Positions 9,101 to 16,290 of a stretch of DNA of 16,598 bases are shown here, piece after piece. How positions within the stretch are numbered: the first letter of the stretch is position 1; each line of letters begins with the position of its first letter. The position numbers and the translations under genes were made by a program. The notes beneath the pieces were generated by a model, which saw only the letters and a program-made list of their open reading frames with translations, searched no databases and was not told the DNA's origin. Source of the DNA: JALQTD01 sp965656785 (GTDB taxonomy: Bacteria; Bacteroidota; Bacteroidia; Flavobacteriales_D; Sanyastnellaceae); assembly GCA_965656785.1 (NCBI GenBank), contig CBFHLY010000042.1, forward strand, positions 1 through 16,598, given 5' to 3'.

Positions 9101-9287
9101 GAGAGACCGAGACTCGAACCACACCCGTGCAAAACACTCACCACCCATTACTTAAGGGGGTAATGTTGCACTGGGGGCAACGATTTAGCCAAGCCGATTT
9201 TCGAGGATTTTGCACGAATACGCACCAAATTTCGCTCCTGTGCACTCCAATTCTGGAATTTCTAAAAAGCGCAGGATTCGAACCCAA
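9101..9287. repeat. Dispersed ~188-bp repeat, copy 1
   Basis: This stretch matches 16216-16404 in the same orientation along its whole length. Shared blocks include gagagacc-agactcgaacc at the start, ttaagggggtaa-ttgcac, cgatttagc, gaggattttgcacgaata, gcaccaaatttcgctcctgt, and gcaggattcgaacccaa at the end. Both ends contain tRNA T-loop-like sequence on the minus strand (GGTTCGAGTC and GGGTTCGAATCC). It has no evident coding frame. Similarity stops sharply after the terminal cccaa. Confidence 0.85.
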
Positions 9288-9377
9288 ACGAAGCAAAACG
9301 CGAATTGTCATTTGATTAGATCGTATTCTCGGTTGACATCGTGCAATTGGCCCAAAGGAGCGCATCGTACAGGTACC

Positions 9378-9394
9378 ATGCAGTTAAACTGCAT
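9378..9394. promoter_or_regulatory. Perfect 17-bp palindrome, possible operator
   Basis: ATGCAGTT-A-AACTGCAT is a perfect inverted repeat with 8-base arms and a single central base. This is the form expected of a binding site for a dimeric DNA-binding protein. It stands in the spacer about 100 bases before the transposase relic and is not followed by a T run, so it is not a terminator. No second copy was seen in the window. Confidence 0.35.
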
Positions 9395-9490
9395 TTCACC
9401 CTGAGAAATTGCTCGGATTCTCAACTCGTACAAAGTCAAAGGCTTGATGGAGCTTTCAATGAAATGTGTTACGTTTGAAAACAATAGTCC

Positions 9491-9772
9491 TTGATGACAA
9501 GCACAATCTCTCCGCATCTCTGCGTTTGCTTTGCTGCACTGAAGGTCAAAAAGGAGCTCGAGCGGCAACTCAAAGCGAAGGGAGCGCCGTTCTCAACAAA
9601 TGAGGCCATCGCCCTGGCTGAGAGAATTTTTGCGCTGAAAAACACCGTGCCAGGAACCCGCGAAATCGTCGAGGTCATGCGCTTCGAAAATGCCGACCAA
9701 AGGCTTCTCGCGAAGCTCTTCGACTTCGAAATCCCGGATGGAAATCACCTCGCCTTCAACTTGGGTGTCTGA
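9491..9772 (+). pseudogene. C-terminal relic of a transposase (IS4/IS1634-like)
   Basis: A 93-codon frame with HLCVCFAALKVKKELERQLK followed by NEAIALAERIFALKN and a short tail ending near KLFDF. This resembles the C-terminal end of IS4/IS1634-type transposases, where an 'H-I-x-F-x-A-x-K-V-x-K-E-L-E-R' helix follows the last catalytic motif. Only that end is present: the frame is closed upstream by TAG at 9485-9487, and no DDE core or terminal inverted repeats were found nearby. The first codon is TTG with ATG next, so it is unlikely to be translated as a functional gene. A small unrelated orphan protein is the alternative. Confidence 0.45.
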
Positions 9773-9881
9773 ACGATAAACTCAGGAGTGCCTGACGTGG
9801 CCCTCATGGCCTGTTTAAGAGACTGGTATCGCTGATTTCTTGACCCGAGTTGCCCCAAGTTTCTCTGCATTTGGTTGCAAA

Positions 9882-9916
9882 AAAAGAGGCGTCCCTGAAA
9901 ACAGGACGCCTCTTTT
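9882..9916 (-). terminator. Strong Rho-independent terminator of the FISUMP fibre gene
   Basis: A perfect 13-bp stem, AAAAGAGGCGTCC with GGACGCCTCTTTT, encloses a 9-base loop. On the minus strand it runs into seven T, and on the plus strand into four T. It begins 16 bases after the minus-strand stop at 9933. It is best suited to the minus-strand gene but could also block plus-strand transcription coming from the transposase relic. Confidence 0.9.
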
Positions 9917-9932
9917 GTCAACTCGAATCAGA

Positions 9933-12900
9933 TCAATCCAGATCCATGATGCAACGGATTGAAAGCGGGGTTGTCCGCGAGTCCGTCACTGTGGCCGAAA
10001 CGTAATTGTAGTTCTCATAGATCAACAAGTACGAAGGCATCGCCGTGATGTTGGCGGGTACACTCGAGTTCCACCACTGGTAAAGCGTATCAGTTGAAAC
10101 TTCGTGAACAGGCAGCGCGGGCACGCCAATCATTGAAAGTCCAGAGCTGTTCGTGCCCCCCTCTGTGGCATCGAGCAGAGCAGTTTTCGCCCCCGGAGCT
10201 GAAGGGTCACCGAAATCTCCGTTGCCTCCGAAGGTTGTGACCAAACTCGTGAACTCTCCTTCAGTTGGCACAGACCAATTTGTTGGACAAATCTCCTGTT
10301 GAGTCGCATACCAGTTGTAGAAACGCCCGTATTGCGCAACATTGGAGCTGGCATCAGGGCCACCTCGATCCAACCACTCCACAGCCGCCGCATTTTCCGA
10401 ACCAGAAATCCCCACAGAAATGTCACTGCCATCGCGGTATTTCAGAGTCTGCAAGTTTTCGGCGAACCAGCATCGACCATCTGCACTCACCGTTTCGTAA
10501 TTGTACCCATTGAAGTAAATCTCGTCCCCGCAGGTCGCGAACACTGCCGGAGTGATGGATGTGGTAAATGACAACGTGTCGCCATAAACTGTCCCTCCGT
10601 TCGTGGAGGCGAATGCCACATAGTGGTATGTAGTCCCAGCAGTCAAGCCGGTCAAATTTAATTCAACAGTGTCTTGGACCGCCGTTAAGTCTTCAGTTGT
10701 TGCTGATGTCAAATCCGCTGATCCCCCCCAGATCAATCCAGACCCTGTCATTGTCGTCCCATACGGTACCCGCACGCGTCCCTGAATGGTTGTGGTGGTT
10801 TCTTGAACATTTGAGGCTGCGATGGTTTCGACAACAGATGGGGTTCCATCATCCTTGACGCATCGGATGGCCGCCCCAATCGTAGTGTTCAAGCTGCCGT
10901 CCATTGTGTTCTCGCTCGTCACGCTGAAGGGCTCTGTAGTGGACCAATAGGTCGCATTCGACTCAAAACCCATTGCCCCACCGTCATTGCCCACGTGCCC
11001 ACCTGGAGTGAGGCTCAAACCGCAGGCATTGGAACCATTCCATGATGGCCAATCACACTGTGCTGCCTTCGTGGCCTCGAGAACGCCTGGGAAAGTCGAA
11101 GCGGTCGCAGCTTCGCTCGACAGATCCAATCCAAGTGTGACGAACATGTTGTCAAATTCATCACTCGTCGGCACGTGCCATCCAGAAGGACAAACCGCAT
11201 CAGTCTGGACAACCTCGAAATTATACAGCAAACCGAAGGCCCCTTTCACTTCGTCTGAGCCATCGCCCGGCGCAATGGCCGTCGATGAAGAAGATGAACT
11301 CGACCAATTTGTCCCATCGGTGAGCACGGCAATTTCTGTACCATCAGCCAATTGTTCCGTACGCAGGTTTTCGGAGAACCAGCAAGCCGATCCGATGCGC
11401 GTGGTCGTGTAGTCGTAGCCGTTGTAGCTGTATGTTTGGCCACAACGGAATGCGGAACTCGACGAAGAAGAGCTCAAAGATGAAATCACGGCCTCCAGGC
11501 TGTCAATGCGGGCCAACAAGTCTCCGTGCACGGCAATTTCACCTGCATTGATGGCAATGCCTTCGCCAGCGGTAAAATGACCGCGAATCGCAGCAGAATC
11601 AGGACCGTCGTAAGCAATGACTCCGGTACTGCTGTTGTAGGTCAATGAACCTGCTCCTCCATTGTCCGTGACGCTGATGGCTTGACGTGCCCGGCTCTCC
11701 GTGAAGTAAAGATTCGTTGTGCCTTCAGTGAGGCCGTCCGTCGTGTGGTTGTCGAGGTTGTCGATTTGGCCACTGATGACATCGGTCACGCTAAGGCTGT
11801 CGGCTGTCAAGACACCGGACACAATTGCATCACCATTGAAGTGGATTTCATTGGCTGTCAAATCCAAATCACCCTCTTGGTTCTCTATGCGGAATGAAAA
11901 AGGACTCTCGAAATCATTCCTACGGATGAAGAGGCCAGCGGCTGTATCACCGGTGATCGCACCGCCGGTAAAAACAAATTGTTCGAATTTCACTTCGCCT
12001 AGGGAATCAATTCGCATTTCTTGACTCAGTAGTGACCCCAAATCTGAATTTCCCCAAGGCTCCATTTTTATTTTCTGAACGTGCTGTGAAACATCAAATT
12101 TCACGAGATCTTCGTTCGTGGTCGAGAAGAATCCAAAGTCCCCCCCCCAATTGTCCATGATTGAGTAATTCTTGGCGTATCCTGAGGCTTGTTGAGATTG
12201 CAATCCCTTTTCGTTCCAGACGTCATTGCTGTATGTCGCCATGTAGGTATTCGAAAATCCCGGACGGGTTTCACCGAACAGGTCGACACCATCTCCATTG
12301 GTGCTCTCCGGATCAGACAAGGTGATGTAGTACTCCGACTCAAATTCACCAGAAAGATTCACCCCGCCGAAGGTCAGATCACTCTCTGCGCGAATGTCCA
12401 AGTTGCTCCCGCTTAAGTTCTGCAGGGAGTCGGATAGAAGCTTGGGAGCGGTCAACTGCGAAGTCATTTGGGCTGAATCCGCAAAAAGCTCATCGAAGGT
12501 CACGTCACTGGTTGTGGAGACGTCCTGACCGATGGAGATTTCGCCCGCATTCAAGGTCACACCTGTTCCAGCTGTCATTGCAGCTTGAGCCCGAGCATCG
12601 GTGTAATAAAGGTTCGTCGCGCCTTCGGTGAGGCCGTCCGTCGTGTGGTTGTCGAGGTTGTCGACTTGGCCATTGATGACATCGGTCACCACCAAACTGT
12701 CCATCAACGACGTGCCCGCCTGCAAGCGACCCCAAATGGAAACTGTATCTGCATCAAGGATGGCGTGGTTTGAGATGAAAATCATGGAGTCATTCGCCCA
12801 AGAGAGAGAGGTTGAACTCACGTCCTCGCCTTCGGCTGCACCCTCAGGAGAGGTGGACACTGTACCAACACTGAATTCGCCACCCACACGGCTGTAGTAA

Positions 12901-13547
12901 GGCAAAGCGTTTTCATTGGTTCCCAGCCCCAAACCATCAATGTAATCCTCATACTCGGAAGGGCTCATGGTTATGATGTCGTTCGCGGTACCTACCAATT
13001 CAATCTTACGAAGATGGGAAAGATCCAGGTCGTACAATTGATCTGCGACCGTTGAGATTGAACGGGACAAAATGCCCATTGATGATAAGGTCAAGCCATA
13101 TAAGCTGTGAAATGGTGAAGCGCCCACAACGAGTTGACCGTAATCGTTGGATACTGCGAGTTGACCCAAGATGGAGGTGCTGTCAGACAACGTCGCAACG
13201 CCATCAATGGACAGCGTTCCCGTTCCAGATATCGAATCCGCGAAAAGCTCATTAATACCGTTAACCGAGTACCCCGAAAAGTTGACGTCCGCTTCGGGAT
13301 TCCCTCCATTCGATAACACATCGCTCCAGTTCAAATTTCCCAGAACGCCTCCCACACCATTGATGCTGTCCCATAGTGTCTGTAATTCTTGCTCCAATGC
13401 AACGGGATTTACGGTGCGGGTCACCTTGTCCCCACAATGGGTAGTTCTAACGCTCTGTGCACTGAGGGACGTGGTCCAACCCAGTGTAACAATTGCTGCC
13501 CCCAAAGCGACGCGAAGACAACGTAAAATTGACGAGAATTGATTCAT
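9933..13547 (-). CDS. Secreted fibre-like protein with tail-fibre-type repeats and two FISUMP domains
   Basis: A 1204-residue exported protein with a signal peptide (cut near SLSA|Q, residue 30/31). The N-terminal half is a beta-rich shaft with two copies of the unit NLDNHTTDGLTEG-TNLYYTDARA (about residues 295-345 and 595-640), each followed or preceded by glycine/threonine segments such as TAGTGVTLNAGEISIG. This is the style of marine phage tail fibres. A short coiled coil (LLARIDSLEAVISSL) and a seven-serine linker (692-698) precede FISUMP domain 1 (about 702-900; TIGR02145/PF09603 type, with CWFSENL and WHVPTSDEF). A fibronectin-III-like domain (about 901-1000) and FISUMP domain 2 (1006-1204; CWFAENL, WSVPTEGEF, final IRCIMDLD) follow. 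A further serine run interrupts FISUMP 1. No type IX sorting domain or LPXTG is visible, so surface attachment is unclear. It is likely a surface or extracellular adhesive fibre (inference), divergent from the regulators at 13799-15879. Confidence 0.9.
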   Translation of the reverse strand: MNQFSSILRCLRVALGAAIVTLGWTTSLSAQSVRTTHCGDKVTRTVNPVALEQELQTLWDSINGVGGVLGNLNWSDVLSNGGNPEADVNFSGYSVNGINELFADSISGTGTLSIDGVATLSDSTSILGQLAVSNDYGQLVVGASPFHSLYGLTLSSMGILSRSISTVADQLYDLDLSHLRKIELVGTANDIITMSPSEYEDYIDGLGLGTNENALPYYSRVGGEFSVGTVSTSPEGAAEGEDVSSTSLSWANDSMIFISNHAILDADTVSIWGRLQAGTSLMDSLVVTDVINGQVDNLDNHTTDGLTEGATNLYYTDARAQAAMTAGTGVTLNAGEISIGQDVSTTSDVTFDELFADSAQMTSQLTAPKLLSDSLQNLSGSNLDIRAESDLTFGGVNLSGEFESEYYITLSDPESTNGDGVDLFGETRPGFSNTYMATYSNDVWNEKGLQSQQASGYAKNYSIMDNWGGDFGFFSTTNEDLVKFDVSQHVQKIKMEPWGNSDLGSLLSQEMRIDSLGEVKFEQFVFTGGAITGDTAAGLFIRRNDFESPFSFRIENQEGDLDLTANEIHFNGDAIVSGVLTADSLSVTDVISGQIDNLDNHTTDGLTEGTTNLYFTESRARQAISVTDNGGAGSLTYNSSTGVIAYDGPDSAAIRGHFTAGEGIAINAGEIAVHGDLLARIDSLEAVISSLSSSSSSSAFRCGQTYSYNGYDYTTTRIGSACWFSENLRTEQLADGTEIAVLTDGTNWSSSSSSSTAIAPGDGSDEVKGAFGLLYNFEVVQTDAVCPSGWHVPTSDEFDNMFVTLGLDLSSEAATASTFPGVLEATKAAQCDWPSWNGSNACGLSLTPGGHVGNDGGAMGFESNATYWSTTEPFSVTSENTMDGSLNTTIGAAIRCVKDDGTPSVVETIAASNVQETTTTIQGRVRVPYGTTMTGSGLIWGGSADLTSATTEDLTAVQDTVELNLTGLTAGTTYHYVAFASTNGGTVYGDTLSFTTSITPAVFATCGDEIYFNGYNYETVSADGRCWFAENLQTLKYRDGSDISVGISGSENAAAVEWLDRGGPDASSNVAQYGRFYNWYATQQEICPTNWSVPTEGEFTSLVTTFGGNGDFGDPSAPGAKTALLDATEGGTNSSGLSMIGVPALPVHEVSTDTLYQWWNSSVPANITAMPSYLLIYENYNYVSATVTDSRTTPLSIRCIMDLD
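11728..11789 (-). repeat. Internal repeat in the fibre gene, copy 2
   Basis: These 62 bases match 12628-12689 with two mismatches, including 37 identical bases in a row. They encode the second unit of the repeated VTDVI-GQ-DNLDNHTTDGLTEG segment. The copies lie exactly 900 bases apart in the same orientation and frame. Confidence 0.9.
12628..12689 (-). repeat. Internal repeat in the fibre gene, copy 1
   Basis: Partner of 11728-11789, encoding the first tail-fibre-type unit of the shaft. The high DNA identity, compared with the diverged flanking sequence, suggests recent duplication or gene conversion between the two units. Confidence 0.9.
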
Positions 13548-13574
13548 GGCTAATCAAGTGAGTTTTAATCGACA

Positions 13575-13582
13575 CAAAATTG
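13575..13582 (-). promoter_or_regulatory. Weak candidate -7 element for the fibre gene
   Basis: The minus strand reads CAATTTTG, seven of eight positions of the Bacteroidota TAnnTTTG consensus. It lies 27 bases before the ATG at 13545-13547. There is no TTG at the usual -33 spacing, so a chance match in AT-rich DNA is quite possible. Confidence 0.22.
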
Positions 13583-13744
13583 GACTTAGTCGAATAACCG
13601 ATTGAGTGACTTCATCCTTCAATTGTGGGCTTCGGATGAATTGACAATCATTATTGCGAAAAGGGACCCCCTGAAAATTCACTTATTGGTCGCTAGACGG
13701 CATCATGTTCGTGCCTCCTGAAATGATGACAAATATTCTAAGCC

Positions 13745-13762
13745 GAATGAGAACAGTCATTC
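13745..13762. promoter_or_regulatory. Short inverted repeat in the divergent region, possible operator
   Basis: GAATGA, six bases, then TCATTC form a perfect 6-bp dyad 36 bases before the start codon of the regulator at 13799. The 251-base divergent region would be the natural place for the neighbouring HTH proteins to bind. Arms this short occur often by chance, and the same dyad was not found in the divergent region of module 1. Confidence 0.2.
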
Positions 13763-13798
13763 ACACAAGTTCACATATCGCAATACTAACTTCGTTCT

Positions 13799-15196
13799 AT
13801 GCAATGGCTGTCGGTTATCCTCGCTGCATGCTCGCTCATTCTTCAAGTTCCTGTGAAAGGCCAAAAAGCGGACGTGTGCAATTGTAATGCGCTCCCACAA
13901 TGGCAAAATGCGGTTCAAACATGGAACAACAACCCTTTGAATTGTGACAGCTTGATTTGGGCCGCGCGAATGATGATGCGCACGGCGAGAGAGATGAATG
14001 CGGCGGAACCTCTGGATTCCATTTTTCCAGTTCTCGAAACTTGCTGGACTGAAGAAGCGGTGGCTTACAGCCTAGAGAAAGGGTTGTTTGAAATGCAGTT
14101 TGGAAGGTGGAATGATGCGGTGGAATCATTTAAGCTGGGCTTGATTCATTGTAAAAAAGACAAACGCCCCTCCGTTTACATGCTCCTCGCCCTGAGCCAC
14201 ATGGAACTTGGCGAGATGGCAGACGCCGCGGAGGCGACATACAAATTCTTGTCCCAACATGGGCCTCATTTCGAGCCCCTTGAAATGACCAACCTAACCT
14301 ATTTGCTGCGCCGCATTGGAAAGTCAGAGGTAGCATGGCAATGGATGAGCGCCGATCCCAGTCTATTCGGCAAAGCTGGCCAACGCACCACGCAGCAAAT
14401 GACCTTGCTCATCAATGCCCTGACATTGTCGTTGGATTTAGGGCAGTGCGAGCAAGTCGATTTGATCATTCAACAACTATCTACTCAAACCCTGCCGCCG
14501 AGCATCACTGAAAGCTGGGTCATCTTGTTGCTCGAGGCATACCATCACTGTGAATCTGAATTAGTGAATTTGGCCCTGCTCAATTCATTTGTCATGAACT
14601 TGGACGAAGACGTAAAGAATCGGATACAAGAGAAGGTGGGCTACTGCGGCTTGTACCTTCCTGCAATTCTGGACCAAATCTCGAACCACCCCATCCGGGA
14701 ATCCGACAATTTGAAATTTCGAATCCACCAGCTCATCTCCACCTCCAACGTGACTGACAACCATCAAGACCTCCCCTTGCTGTTCCAAGGTACAGACGGA
14801 AAAGCAGAGCACGTGTCGTGGGGATGGTGGGGCCTAATCGGACTCGGAGCGCTCCTTGAAATATGGGTATTACGGATTTGGTTCCAACGTAGAAAAAAGA
14901 ATGACGAATCCCCTCCCGCAAACGAGCTCTTCACCGGATTGCTGGCCGAATTCCTCAATGATTCCCTCGATTCTGCTGCCATTCAACGTCAAATGCCCGA
15001 ATTGCAGGCAGCTTTAATCCACCTTCCGAAACAGATTTCAACTGAAACCGGACGAAGTCGGAGGCATGAAGAAGTCCATAGAATGCTGGAAGAAGGCATG
15101 TCCGCCAAGCAGATTGCGCAACAGTTGAACCTTTCTCCAAAGTACATCTACAACATCTCATCGGAATTAAACAAGGCAAAACAAGCTGAATCATGA
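13799..15196 (+). CDS. Membrane-anchored TPR protein with C-terminal HTH (regulator part A)
   Basis: A 465-residue protein. A signal sequence (MQWLSVILAACSLILQ, likely cut at VKG|Q, 21/22) leads to an exported helical domain with TPR-like repeats (about 88-182) and a cysteine pair C49/C82. One transmembrane helix follows (about 342-361, GWWGLIGLGALLEIWVL) with RRKK on its cytoplasmic side. A short C-terminal HTH completes it (about 427-460, MLEEGMSAKQIAQQLNLSPKYIYNISSELNKAKQ in outline). The HTH resembles the last helices of LuxR/GerE domains but lacks the usual 'LTxRE' first helix and the TVxxH recognition motif. C49/C82 have the same 33-residue spacing as C79/C112 of the protein at 6501, and the NCDSL motif is shared, so the two are paralogues. 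It overlaps the next gene by ATGA, so the two are probably cotranslated. It likely controls the divergent fibre gene (inference). No Shine-Dalgarno sequence is seen at its start. Confidence 0.82.
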   Translation: MQWLSVILAACSLILQVPVKGQKADVCNCNALPQWQNAVQTWNNNPLNCDSLIWAARMMMRTAREMNAAEPLDSIFPVLETCWTEEAVAYSLEKGLFEMQFGRWNDAVESFKLGLIHCKKDKRPSVYMLLALSHMELGEMADAAEATYKFLSQHGPHFEPLEMTNLTYLLRRIGKSEVAWQWMSADPSLFGKAGQRTTQQMTLLINALTLSLDLGQCEQVDLIIQQLSTQTLPPSITESWVILLLEAYHHCESELVNLALLNSFVMNLDEDVKNRIQEKVGYCGLYLPAILDQISNHPIRESDNLKFRIHQLISTSNVTDNHQDLPLLFQGTDGKAEHVSWGWWGLIGLGALLEIWVLRIWFQRRKKNDESPPANELFTGLLAEFLNDSLDSAAIQRQMPELQAALIHLPKQISTETGRSRRHEEVHRMLEEGMSAKQIAQQLNLSPKYIYNISSELNKAKQAES

Positions 15197-15879
15197 AATG
15201 CATTCGAATCGCTTGTGTCCTTTGCTTAATGACTGGAGGCAGTTGGATTTCAGGACAAACTATTGAATCCCCTGAGGACTCCGCAGTAGAGGATTGGTCT
15301 ATATGGTTGAACGCGCTCGAAGCCGGACAGCAAGAAAAAGATCAAGTCAACGCGTACCAAACGTCCCTCAAATTCCCCCTACCTTCTCCAAAACCACAGC
15401 GCATCACAGAAAGCGATGTAGCCAGGGCTTGGGGAGGAATACTGGGCTTAGTGGGGCTCGGTTTGGTCGGTTTTTACCTGATCAATTTCTTTCGCGAAAG
15501 AAGAAAAAGCCAAGCCATTCAATTGACTGCGCATCAACAACAGATGATTGAAAGAATAAACGAGGCACTCAAAACCGGAATGCCTCAACTGGCCCAACGC
15601 AAATCCAATTTGATGATTGCCCTGATCCAGCTTTCCCGGCCTTTCGCATTTCGTTGGACTGCCAATGCCGACCAAACAAGCATCGAGATTTCACATCAAG
15701 AAATGGAATTGATTGTTTGGACCAAGTTGAAATGCACAATTGATGAAATCGCTGCAGAGATGGGACTTAGCACTTCACATATCTATCGCATACGAGCTGG
15801 ACTTCGAAAAAAATTCAACCTGCAACGCCAACAAACTCTTGACACATTTTTAACTTCAACGGAGCTACAGGCTCATTGA
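15193..15879 (+). CDS. Small membrane-anchored LuxR-like HTH protein (regulator part B)
   Basis: A 228-residue protein whose ATG overlaps the preceding stop codon (ATGA), so translation is probably coupled. A signal sequence (cut near ISG|QT, 21/22) is followed by only about 57 exported residues, without clear TPRs. A transmembrane helix comes next (about 80-100, GILGLVGLGLVGFYLINFF) with RERRK after it. The C-terminal LuxR-like HTH spans about 166-211 (ISHQEMELIVWTKLK...TSHIYRIRAGLRKKFNL). The mature start GQT and the HTH tail LRKK-NL match the second half of the fused protein at 6501-9005 (VRGQT, ALRKKWNL). It therefore corresponds to that half, with a shorter exported segment. It probably pairs with the product of 13799-15196 at the inner membrane (inference). 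No clear terminator follows. Confidence 0.82.
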   Translation: MKCIRIACVLCLMTGGSWISGQTIESPEDSAVEDWSIWLNALEAGQQEKDQVNAYQTSLKFPLPSPKPQRITESDVARAWGGILGLVGLGLVGFYLINFFRERRKSQAIQLTAHQQQMIERINEALKTGMPQLAQRKSNLMIALIQLSRPFAFRWTANADQTSIEISHQEMELIVWTKLKCTIDEIAAEMGLSTSHIYRIRAGLRKKFNLQRQQTLDTFLTSTELQAH

Positions 15880-16000
15880 TTTTTAATTTACAAAGAACAA
15901 CCTACATTTCACCGATTTGCGGTTGATCGATTTCGTGCACTGAACAACGTCGTCAGGAGCACTGAGGCGCCTGCCTGGTAACCGATTTACAACAAACAAA

Positions 16001-16110
16001 ACGGATTAACGGGTTAGTGCTCATTGAGTCCATGAAGTAGTTGGAACAGTCGATGAATGATTGTCGCGATACCTTCTATTTCAGTCATGCGACCTAACCC
16101 GTTAATCCGT
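16001..16110. repeat. 17-bp perfect inverted repeat bounding a 76-base core
   Basis: ACGGATTAACGGGTTAG at 16001-16017 is the exact reverse complement of CTAACCCGTTAATCCGT at 16094-16110. Matching stops at once on both sides of each arm. The 110-base unit could be a small non-autonomous element (MITE-like) or a long-loop hairpin. No flanking target-site duplication is evident, there is no T run, and no other copy was seen in the window. Confidence 0.8.
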
Positions 16111-16140
16111 ATCAGATTGTTCGACCCCATCGGCGGAGCG

Positions 16141-16290
16141 GAGAGACCGAGACTCGAACCAAACCTTTGCATTTCATTCACCCTCAAAGCTTTAAGGGGG
16201 TGACGTTGCACAGCGGAGAGACCAAGACTCGAACCAAACCTTTGCATTTCATTCACCCTCAAAGCTTTAAGGGGGTAACATTGCACAGGG
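16141..16290. repeat. Two tandem 75-bp units
   Basis: 16141-16215 and 16216-16290 are near-identical direct repeats. Both run gagagacc-agactcgaacc, aaacctttgcatttcattca, ccctcaaagctttaaggggg, and then a ttgcacag stretch, with only a few differences. The second unit is also the beginning of the longer dispersed repeat that ends at 16404. Copy 1 of that repeat (9101-9287) has just one such unit. Confidence 0.9.

Noticed and set aside
9101..9120. 3' end of a tRNA-Ser on the minus strand
   Set aside because: Only the T-loop and an acceptor-like TCTC stretch can be recognised; no 5' half is found upstream, and the same piece recurs as part of the dispersed repeat.
8012..9137. Long minus-strand frames (272 and 306 codons) opposite the fused regulator
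   Set aside because: Arginine- and proline-rich shadows of the GC-rich regulator gene; both cannot be real together with the TPR/HTH gene, and they have no recognisable domain.
13787..13794. TAACTTCG as a -7 promoter element for the regulator at 13799
   Set aside because: One mismatch to TAnnTTTG and only 4 bases before the start codon, which would make the transcript leaderless or start inside the gene; no -33 element.
16014..16286. 90-codon minus-strand frame over the repeats
   Set aside because: Its sequence is dominated by translation of the 75-bp tandem units and one arm of the inverted repeat; no independent coding evidence.
16141..16290. CRISPR array
   Set aside because: Only two units of 75 bp joined directly with no variable spacers between short repeats.
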